Positions 35,051 through 41,445 of a stretch of 64,000 nt of DNA are shown here, in pieces (position 1 is the stretch's first letter; each line of letters begins with the position of its first letter). The translations under genes and the position numbers were made by a program. The notes under the pieces are model-generated. The model made no database searches and was not told the origin of the DNA. It was given only the letters and a program-made list of their open reading frames with translations. Source of the DNA: Vibrio harveyi NBRC 15634 = ATCC 14126 = KCTC 12724 (lineage in GTDB: Bacteria; Pseudomonadota; Gammaproteobacteria; Enterobacterales; Vibrionaceae); NCBI RefSeq assembly GCF_001591145.1, contig NZ_BCUF01000034.1, forward strand, positions 1-64,000. Reading direction: 5' to 3'.

Positions 35051-36123
35051 TAAATACCTTCCTCACGAACCCAAGCTTTCACCACTTGACCTTCAACTAG
35101 GCGCTCAACACCAGCGATGACAACATAATCGTTCTTGTCTAGACCCGACTCCACACCACCGTTTTCATTTAGTGACAAGGTCACTTTATTCACCTGTTGT
35201 GTTTCACTGTCCATCACCCAAACTTCGCCTTGAGTTTCGCTTTTGCTTACCCACGCCGCGCTTGGCAGCATCACAGCATCCGAAACATTTTGCTTAGCGA
35301 TATGAACTTGACCTGTCATGCCCGTCAGCAAGTTACGATCAGACGGACGAGTAATGGTCACAATCGCTTCATAACTGTTAGTGTCTGCGTTTGGCTGAGT
35401 CGAAATCTCTTTGAATGTGCCTTGAATGCGATTGTTTGGTTCGCTATCCATCGTTACCCACATTTCCGCGTCTTTTAATGTGTTCAGTGACACCGCTTCT
35501 GCATACGTGACGGGCAAAGTGAACGACACATCCAACGTGGTATTGTCGATAAGGTTTAGAATTTCTTGTTTCGCCGCGACAACTTGGTACGGCTTCACGT
35601 AGGTGTAAGAAACAACACCATCAAACGGTGCATGAATCTCTGTGTAGCTTAAGTCTGTTTTTGCTTGCTCAAGGTTTGCCAGTGCGGCTTTGTACTGGGT
35701 TTCTTGCTGGTCATAGCTATCAGTACTGATCAGCTTCTTGTTGTACAAACTTTTCGAGCGTTCCCATTGGGTTTTCGCTAACGAATATTGCGCTTGCGAC
35801 GCATCAAGCGCCAATTGCAGATCTTTTGGGTCTAGCGTTGCAAGGACATCGCCCTGCTTCACTTCCTCGCCCATTCTGACGATCAACTTCTCAATTTCGC
35901 CACCAACCTGAAATGAAAGTTGGGCTCTGTACGTTGCATCTATTCGCGCAAGGAATGCATCGGAATCGGCAACAGTCAGATCATTAACAGCAAGTAATTT
36001 TACAGGTTTGATTAATGGCTCGGACGGTTCTGATACGGCTTTGTTACACCCTGTCAGCATCGTAGCGAGGCTCAATGCCACCGCTGCTCCGACAAATGTG
36101 CGCTTTAGGTATTGTTTTCGCAC
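35050..36123 (-). CDS. RND efflux adaptor (membrane fusion) protein 1
   Basis: 357 residues, first gene of the operon. Lipoprotein signal ends LTGC (Cys26). The lipoyl halves are LSFQVGGEIEKLIVRMGEEVKQGDVLATLD and IHAPFDGVVSYTYVKPYQVV, with an alpha-hairpin between (about 105-155). It differs clearly in sequence from adaptor 2, so the two are not a recent duplication and may form a mixed hexamer. A divergent TetR-type gene and a palindrome lie just upstream. Confidence 0.93.
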   Translation of the reverse strand: MRKQYLKRTFVGAAVALSLATMLTGCNKAVSEPSEPLIKPVKLLAVNDLTVADSDAFLARIDATYRAQLSFQVGGEIEKLIVRMGEEVKQGDVLATLDPKDLQLALDASQAQYSLAKTQWERSKSLYNKKLISTDSYDQQETQYKAALANLEQAKTDLSYTEIHAPFDGVVSYTYVKPYQVVAAKQEILNLIDNTTLDVSFTLPVTYAEAVSLNTLKDAEMWVTMDSEPNNRIQGTFKEISTQPNADTNSYEAIVTITRPSDRNLLTGMTGQVHIAKQNVSDAVMLPSAAWVSKSETQGEVWVMDSETQQVNKVTLSLNENGGVESGLDKNDYVVIAGVERLVEGQVVKAWVREEGI

Positions 36124-36199
36124 TGGCTTTCTCCATCGACTTTTTATTTACTACACAGCCGTGCAGTATAAGAATAATGAAAAAATGATCAACATATTT

Positions 36200-36209
36200 T
36201 CCACGTGGA
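36200..36209. promoter_or_regulatory. Candidate TetR-family operator
   Basis: TCCACGTGGA, a perfect 10-bp palindrome within ATTTTCCACGTGGATAAT, lies midway between the divergent efflux operon and the TetR-type gene. Confidence 0.5.
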
Positions 36210-36286
36210 TAATAAAATAATTAGTCAAATCGTCCGGTTTCTGGTAAAAATAGGCGCGTTGAATAATATTCGGGAAAATTCGAACT

Positions 36287-37012
36287 ATGACAGAAAGAAA
36301 GCAAGGCCGTAGGAGTGCTGAAGCCGCTGAGCAAACTAAGTGCCTGATTCTTAGAGTCGCGGCAGATATGTTCTGTGAGTTAGGTTATGAACGAGTTTCG
36401 CTTCGAAACATCAGTGAAAAGGCTGGTGTCTCCCATAGTTTGATTCGCCACCACTTCGGAAGCAAAGAGAAAATCTGGCAAGCCGTAAGTGATGCCATGG
36501 ACGAGTTCATGCAGGGTTACATGGCGCAGCTGGTTAACGAAATGCCAGCAAACACCCCGTCTAATCAAAAGATTTACCTATTCATGGTAAGAATGCTAGC
36601 GTTTGCGCTGGTTAACCCTCACCCAGTGCAGATGATTGCTGACGCGATTCGCCAAGGCGATGATGCGCTACTGCAATACTTCTTAAGATCGAAAGACGAA
36701 TTTGCAGCGATTTTTACCGACCTCTTTGCTGACTACAATGTTGAATACCCTGAATACCAAATCGATCAGTGGGAATCAAAATGGCAAATGCTGGTATTTG
36801 CTCATGGCGCGATTAGCCTAGCTCCAATGATGCAAGAGACATGGCCAGAAGACGCAAACAACCGCGACAAGATGCTGATCAGACACTGGGAATTGTTCAA
36901 CACCATCATGGCAAGCCAATTTAGTGTGAATAAAGAAGACATGATTCACCCAGACAAATTGAGTGAAGTGGTTATCGATATGTGTTGCCCGATTGAAGAA
37001 TTAAGCGCGTAA
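36287..37012 (+). CDS. TetR-family regulator of the efflux operon
   Basis: 241 residues. N-terminal TetR helix-turn-helix (about 12-62: AADMFCELGYERVSLRNISEKAGVSHSLIRHHFGSKEKIWQAV), then an all-helical ligand domain. Divergent from the RND operon with 163 bp between starts, so it is probably the local repressor, relieved by a pump substrate. The ligand domain gives no clue to the inducer. A strong hairpin follows the gene. Confidence 0.9.
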   Translation: MTERKQGRRSAEAAEQTKCLILRVAADMFCELGYERVSLRNISEKAGVSHSLIRHHFGSKEKIWQAVSDAMDEFMQGYMAQLVNEMPANTPSNQKIYLFMVRMLAFALVNPHPVQMIADAIRQGDDALLQYFLRSKDEFAAIFTDLFADYNVEYPEYQIDQWESKWQMLVFAHGAISLAPMMQETWPEDANNRDKMLIRHWELFNTIMASQFSVNKEDMIHPDKLSEVVIDMCCPIEELSA

Positions 37013-37033
37013 TCAACACCTTCAGAATAACGT

Positions 37034-37064
37034 AAAAATGCCGAGCAATTTGCTCGGCATTTTT
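37034..37064. terminator. Terminator after the TetR gene
   Basis: AAAAATGCCGAGCA/TGCTCGGCATTTTT, a long perfect stem flanked by A and T runs; may work in both directions. Confidence 0.88.
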
Positions 37065-37162
37065 GTTTATACTTTTCGTTTCAAAGAGGAAACGAAATGG
37101 AACCTACTTAATAGTTGCTTATTCCTAAACGCGACACTGTAGCTATACAGCGCGTGGGAAGT

Positions 37163-37197
37163 AGATTCCTAGTCTCGCTTTGGCTCGCTGGAATGAC
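37163..37197. repeat. Dispersed palindrome-containing repeat, copy C
   Basis: A 35-bp unit with ATTCC...GGAAT ends and the core GGCTCGCTGGAATGAC. It differs at 3 of 35 positions from 53361-53395. It lies between the TetR and gcvT genes. It looks like a small REP/MITE-type intergenic repeat. Confidence 0.6.
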
Positions 37198-37206
37198 GAG
37201 CTTTAA

Positions 37207-38325
37207 TTAACCACGGTAGTAGCGTTGCGGTACGAAAGGCATTTTTTCTACCGTCATTGGTAGCATCTTGCCGCGTACTTCTGCAAATAGCTCTGTACCG
37301 ATAGCCGCAAGATCGGCGCGCACGTAACCCATAGAAACTGGCTTACCAGCATTTGGACCTGCTGTACCACTGGTTACTACACCAATCTTGTTGCCGTCTG
37401 CATCGTACAGTTCTGCACCTTCACGCACAGGCGCTTTTGTTTGACCAACCAAGCCAATACGCTTACGAGCAACGTCTTTTGTTTCGATCTGCTTAAGAAT
37501 GATGTCTGCACCAGGGAAACCGCCCGCACGCTCACCATCTGCGCGACGTACTTTTTGGATGCCCCATAATAGGCTTGCTTCAACAGGAGTCGTCGTTGTA
37601 TCTAAGTCATGACCGTATAGACACAGACCACATTCAAGACGAAGTGAATCACGAGCACCAAGACCAATCCACTCTACTTCCTCTTCGCCAGTTAGCTTAC
37701 GAGCAAGCTCTTCTGCTTTGTCAGCCGGTACCGAGATTTCGTAACCGTCTTCGCCAGTGTAACCACTACGAGAAACAATGCACTCAACGCCGAGTAGTTC
37801 AACTTTACGAACATCCATAAACAGCATCTCTGCTACTTCAGGAGCAAAACGCGCTAGTACTTCTGCTGCTTTAGGACCTTGAATCGCAAGCAGTGCACGA
37901 TCATCGATGATTTCCAGCTCAACGCCAGAAGGAAGATGCGCTTGAAGGTGTGCAATGTCTTGCTCTTTACATGCTGCGTTCACAACCACAAACAGATGGT
38001 CACCAAGGTTCGCGACCATCAAGTCATCCATGATACCGCCCTGCTCATTAGTGAAGAACGCATAACGTTGCTTGCCTGCGCCTAGATCTACGATATCAAC
38101 AGGAACTAACGTCTCTAGGAAAGCTGCCGCACCATCGCCAATCAAACGAAGTTGACCCATGTGAGAAACATCGAACAGACCTGCTGCATCACGTGTGTGT
38201 AAGTGTTCTTTCTTAACGCCTAGTGGGTATTGAACTGGCATGTCGTAACCCGCGAACGGGACCATCTTTGCGCCTACTTCAACATGAAGTGCATGCAGTG
38301 GTGTTTTCAGAAGTTCTTGAGTCAT
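37207..38325 (-). CDS. gcvT: Aminomethyltransferase, glycine cleavage T-protein
   Basis: T-protein of the glycine cleavage system, about 372 residues: it releases ammonia from the aminomethyl-lipoyl H-protein and transfers the one-carbon unit to THF. Family blocks: KTPLHALHVEVGAKMVPFAGYDMPVQYP, DAAGLFDVSHMGQ, SRSGYTGEDGYEISVP and CGLCLYGHDLD. The ATG at 38325 follows GGAGA and is preferred over the upstream ATG at 38337. It is on the opposite strand from glyA-gcvH-gcvP, separated by an XRE regulator gene. Confidence 0.97.
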   Translation of the reverse strand: MTQELLKTPLHALHVEVGAKMVPFAGYDMPVQYPLGVKKEHLHTRDAAGLFDVSHMGQLRLIGDGAAAFLETLVPVDIVDLGAGKQRYAFFTNEQGGIMDDLMVANLGDHLFVVVNAACKEQDIAHLQAHLPSGVELEIIDDRALLAIQGPKAAEVLARFAPEVAEMLFMDVRKVELLGVECIVSRSGYTGEDGYEISVPADKAEELARKLTGEEEVEWIGLGARDSLRLECGLCLYGHDLDTTTTPVEASLLWGIQKVRRADGERAGGFPGADIILKQIETKDVARKRIGLVGQTKAPVREGAELYDADGNKIGVVTSGTAGPNAGKPVSMGYVRADLAAIGTELFAEVRGKMLPMTVEKMPFVPQRYYRG

Positions 38326-38351
38326 TTTCGTCTCCATTTAGATAGACCCGA

Positions 38352-38391
38352 GAATGCTGTCGGCATTCAATGTGTTTCCAATAATAAACAC
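38352..38391. promoter_or_regulatory. gcvT leader: hairpin and inverted repeat
   Basis: Two structures lie 27-66 bp before the gcvT start: a GAATGC/GCATTC hairpin (38352-38368) and GTGTTT-N8-AAACAC (38372-38391). Either could be an operator or a 5' UTR element. No glycine-riboswitch core was recognised. Confidence 0.4.
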
Positions 38392-38474
38392 GCTTGATTC
38401 AATTTTGCACGAACAAGACATCGCTCGACTTTCAAAAGTGTGACTTTTAACATTTTAATCACAACAAAACGCAC

Positions 38475-38517
38475 AAAAAAGGCGCTCTGTTAAGTGAGAT
38501 ATCATCAACAGAGCGCC
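38475..38517 (-). terminator. Terminator after the XRE regulator
   Basis: Perfect 11-bp stem GGCGCTCTGTT/AACAGAGCGCC with an A-run (U-run on the minus strand). It separates the regulator from gcvT. Confidence 0.88.
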
Positions 38518-38585
38518 ATCATAACGCATTCAAAACAGATAGCAATCGTTTGCTTTCACTATAGGAAATTTACAACTATTTATCA

Positions 38586-39209
38586 CTATTTGGCAGTCAC
38601 CCACAAAATGTGCGCGTCTTCCTCACTCACACTGGTCAACATATGACCCATGTTCGCATCGTAATACACACTGTCGCCTTCGCTTAATACAACAGGCTCA
38701 TAGAACTCAGAATAAAACATAACCTCACCTGATAAGATGAGTAAAAACTCTTCCCCATCATGGCGAACCCAGTCTTTGTATTCGTCAAAACTGCGCGCAC
38801 GGATTTGGCTCTTAAAAGGCATCATTTTCTTATTGGAAAGTTGAGTCGCCAGCAGCTCGTGCTCGTAAGTTTGGGTTGGGTGCGGTTTGCCCTCTTTCTT
38901 TTTGGTCACATCGCGACGCCCTGTTGCCACCTTTTTCCTTGGCGGTTCAAATAGTTGCGGCATATCGATCTGCAATCCGTGAGCTAGCTTTTGCATCGCT
39001 TGGAACGTAGGAGAAATCTGTTCATTCTCGATCTTACTTAGCGTAGAACGCGCAAGTCCAGTACGTTGGCTCGCCTCTTCCAAAGTGATACCAAGTTTAG
39101 AGCGGATATCTTTAATGCGCTGACCGAGCTTAAGCGGTTCAATATTTTGGTCTTGTTGCTCTTTCGCCAACGTCATTGACGGGTATTCATCGTAAATACT
39201 TTCTGCCAT
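38586..39209 (-). CDS. XRE-family regulator with cupin domain
   Basis: 207 residues. After a short acidic leader, a helix-turn-helix (about 28-85: LGQRIKDIRSKLGITLEEASQRTGLARSTLSKIENEQISPTFQAMQKLA), a basic linker, and a C-terminal cupin domain (about 130-205: DGEEFLLILSGEVMFYSEFYEPVVLSEGDSVYYDANMGH). Cupin-XRE regulators generally sense a small metabolite. Its place in the middle of the gcvT / glyA-gcvHP cluster makes it the probable regulator of glycine cleavage, perhaps sensing glycine or a related compound. A 14-bp palindrome just upstream of the glyA promoter is a candidate site. Confidence 0.88.
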   Translation of the reverse strand: MAESIYDEYPSMTLAKEQQDQNIEPLKLGQRIKDIRSKLGITLEEASQRTGLARSTLSKIENEQISPTFQAMQKLAHGLQIDMPQLFEPPRKKVATGRRDVTKKKEGKPHPTQTYEHELLATQLSNKKMMPFKSQIRARSFDEYKDWVRHDGEEFLLILSGEVMFYSEFYEPVVLSEGDSVYYDANMGHMLTSVSEEDAHILWVTAK

Positions 39210-39328
39210 AAATCCCTCTGTAAATATCCTTTATTCCTTCCTATTAGCATTGTGCATGAACCCTATAATGGATAAAAGTCCACCGAGTTAATTAAAGCGT
39301 GCTCTTGTTAACAAAACCAGAAATCTCG

Positions 39329-39342
39329 TTTCCTATAGGAAA
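39329..39342. promoter_or_regulatory. Candidate operator upstream of glyA
   Basis: TTTCCTATAGGAAA, a perfect 14-bp palindrome, ends 7 bp before a predicted -35 box of glyA. A half-matching copy, CTATAGGAAATTT, occurs at 38559-38571, just past the XRE gene. Probable site for the XRE-cupin regulator. Confidence 0.55.
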
Positions 39343-39349
39343 TTTTTGG

Positions 39350-39378
39350 TTGATTGTTCGTTCCGCAAGCGCTATGTT
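39350..39378 (+). promoter_or_regulatory. Predicted glyA promoter
   Basis: -35 TTGATT (39350-39355), 17-bp spacer, -10 TATGTT (39373-39378). This would leave a leader of about 205 nt before glyA. Confidence 0.45.
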
Positions 39379-39384
39379 ACCAAC

Positions 39385-39588
39385 TTGTTAGATGTAGAGA
39401 TGCACATTTCCGTAAGAGATTGGACAAGAGAAACCACAATCCGACGGAGTTTTAACCCACTTATTCGGGTCGAAAGTCACTCTGTTCTGCTATGCAGTTC
39501 AGCTGTTTTGAGGACAAATGAGCCACCATCGCAATCAAACAACTATTTCTACTGCGGGTTCATTTTCAGATTTGGAAGGTCAACTACC
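39385..39588 (+). promoter_or_regulatory. Long structured leader of glyA
   Basis: About 200 nt between the predicted start site and the glyA ATG. Several small hairpins can form, including CCG-GATTG ... CAATC-CGG, CCC...GGG around ACTTATTC, and CTGC-TAT-GCAG. The conserved core of glycine riboswitches is absent. The frame is open through the leader in phase with glyA, but codons there show no conserved protein. Confidence 0.4.
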
Positions 39589-40884
39589 ATGAACAAGAGT
39601 TACCCTAACCACAGCTTGGAAAACTTTTTCTCTACCAACCTCTCCGCGACAGATGACGCTGTCTTTGCTGGAATTCAGGCAGAATTCGCTCGCCAAAACG
39701 AACAAATCGAACTTATCGCTTCTGAGAACATCGTGTCTAAAGCGGTAATGCAAGCTCAAGGCACATGCCTAACAAACAAATACGCTGAAGGTTACCCAGG
39801 TCGCCGTTACTATGGTGGTTGTGAGCACGTAGATACAGTGGAAGCCATTGCTATTGAACGCGCGAAAAAACTTTTCAATTGTGAATACGCAAACGTTCAA
39901 CCACACTCAGGCGCACAAGCAAACGGCGCAGTAAAACTGGCACTACTTCAACCTGGCGACACTATTCTTGGTATGTCTCTGGACGCAGGTGGCCACCTAA
40001 CACACGGTGCTCGCCCTGCACTTTCTGGTAAATGGTTTAATGCAGTTCAATACGGCGTTGACCGCGAAACACTAGAAATCAACTACGAAGACGTTCGCCA
40101 ACTGGCACTTGAGCACCAACCTAAAATGATCATCGCAGGTGGTAGTGCTATTCCACGTACTATAGACTTCGCAAAATTCCGTGAAATCGCAGACGAAGTA
40201 AACGCGATTCTTATGGTCGACATGGCGCACATCGCCGGTCTTATCGCAACAGGCGCGCACCCTAGCCCGCTTCCTCACGCACACGTGGTTACGACTACAA
40301 CCCACAAAACACTGCGTGGTCCACGTGGCGGTATGATTCTGACCAATCACGAAGATATCATTAAGAAAATCAACTCAGCGGTATTCCCAGGCCTGCAAGG
40401 CGGTCCACTGATGCACGTGATTGCGTCTAAAGCAGTCGCGTTCGGTGAGGCGCTTGGTCCTGAATTCAAAACTTATATTGATTCAGTGATCAACAACGCA
40501 AAAGTTCTGGCGGAAGTATTGCAAACTCGCGGTTGCGATATCGTAACCGGTGGTACAGACACGCACCTAATGCTGGTTGACCTTCGCCCTAAAGGCTTGA
40601 AAGGTAACAAAGCAGAAGAAGCACTAGAGCGTGCAGGTATCACGTGTAACAAAAATGGCATCCCATTCGACACAGAGAAGCCTATGATTACATCGGGCAT
40701 CCGTTTAGGAACGCCTGCGGGTACAAGCCGCGGCTTTGGCGCTGAAGAATTCAAACTCATCGGTAATTGGATTGGTGACGTACTGGACGGTTTGGTGAAC
40801 AACCCTGAAGGTGACGCAGAAGTAGAAAAACGCGTACGCAAGCAAGTGAAAGAGCTTTGCAGCCGTTACCCTCTTTACCAATAA
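39589..40884 (+). CDS. glyA: Serine hydroxymethyltransferase
   Basis: PLP enzyme of 431 residues that interconverts serine + THF and glycine + 5,10-methylene-THF. The PLP-lysine block is VTTTTHKTLRGPRGG, preceded by MVDMAHIAGLIA. ELIASENIVS and NKYAEGYPGRRYYGG are conserved substrate and dimer-interface segments. The ATG at 39589 follows GGAAGG and gives the family N-terminus; the open frame further upstream to 39346 is leader sequence. Followed 51 bp later by gcvH, so glycine made here can be fed to the cleavage system or the reverse. Confidence 0.97.
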   Translation: MNKSYPNHSLENFFSTNLSATDDAVFAGIQAEFARQNEQIELIASENIVSKAVMQAQGTCLTNKYAEGYPGRRYYGGCEHVDTVEAIAIERAKKLFNCEYANVQPHSGAQANGAVKLALLQPGDTILGMSLDAGGHLTHGARPALSGKWFNAVQYGVDRETLEINYEDVRQLALEHQPKMIIAGGSAIPRTIDFAKFREIADEVNAILMVDMAHIAGLIATGAHPSPLPHAHVVTTTTHKTLRGPRGGMILTNHEDIIKKINSAVFPGLQGGPLMHVIASKAVAFGEALGPEFKTYIDSVINNAKVLAEVLQTRGCDIVTGGTDTHLMLVDLRPKGLKGNKAEEALERAGITCNKNGIPFDTEKPMITSGIRLGTPAGTSRGFGAEEFKLIGNWIGDVLDGLVNNPEGDAEVEKRVRKQVKELCSRYPLYQ

Positions 40885-40935
40885 AAGATTTATTAAATCA
40901 GAAACTATCCTGACAAGTTATTTGGAGATTAAGCA

Positions 40936-41316
40936 ATGGACAAAACACTGAAGTTTACAGATAGCCACGAGTGGGTACGTGACAACGGTGACGGCACAGT
41001 AACTATCGGTATTTCAGAGCACGCTCAAGAGATGCTAGGTGACGTAGTTTTCGTTGACCTACCAGACGTGGAAGATGAAGTCGAAGCGGGCGAAAGCTTT
41101 TCTTTGGTTGAGTCAGTAAAAGCAGCTTCAGACATCTACTCACCAATCACTGGCGAAGTAGTTGAAATCAACGAAGAGCTAGAAGACAGCCCAGAGCTAA
41201 TCAACGAAGAACCATACGAAGGTGGTTGGATTGTGAAAGTGAAGCTTTCAAACCCATCTGAGTTGGATGACTTAAAAGATGCGGAAGAATACCTAAGCTC
41301 TATCGAAGAAGAGTAA
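40936..41316 (+). CDS. gcvH: Glycine cleavage system H-protein
   Basis: 126-residue lipoyl carrier that shuttles the aminomethyl group between P-, T- and L-proteins. The lipoylated lysine is in LVESVKAASDIYSP, about residue 65, in the expected hairpin. Acidic overall, normal length. It shares a transcript with glyA (51 bp apart), and a strong terminator follows before gcvP. Confidence 0.97.
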   Translation: MDKTLKFTDSHEWVRDNGDGTVTIGISEHAQEMLGDVVFVDLPDVEDEVEAGESFSLVESVKAASDIYSPITGEVVEINEELEDSPELINEEPYEGGWIVKVKLSNPSELDDLKDAEEYLSSIEEE

Positions 41317-41330
41317 TTAGGATGAGACGA

Positions 41331-41371
41331 AAGCTGTCCCCTAGCATAACGATTAGTGGACAGCTTTTTTT
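41331..41371 (+). terminator. Terminator between gcvH and gcvP
   Basis: Stem AAGCTGTCC/GGACAGCTT (9 bp) with an inner CTA/TAG pairing, followed by seven Ts. It splits glyA-gcvH from gcvP. Confidence 0.85.
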
Positions 41372-41384
41372 CTAGGTTCGGACG

Positions 41385-41390
41385 TATAAT
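41385..41390 (+). promoter_or_regulatory. -10 element of a gcvP promoter
   Basis: A consensus TATAAT lies 14 bp after the terminator T-run and 55 bp before the gcvP ATG. The -35 is poor and would fall in the terminator stem/T-run. Confidence 0.5.
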
Positions 41391-41445
41391 TTAGATTATC
41401 AGTAGCGTAAATCCGTTACCCGAACCAAGGAGTAGGTAAAGGACA

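Noticed and set aside
39346..39588. N-terminal extension of glyA by 81 codons
   Set aside because: The conserved SHMT N-terminus begins at the ATG at 39589 behind a good ribosome site; the upstream frame starts at a TTG inside the predicted promoter and shows no protein-like conservation that I can recognise.
39385..39588. Glycine riboswitch before glyA
   Set aside because: The conserved CCGAAGG-type core and CTCAGGTAAAAGGAC-type segment of gcvT-class aptamers are absent here and in the gcvT leader.
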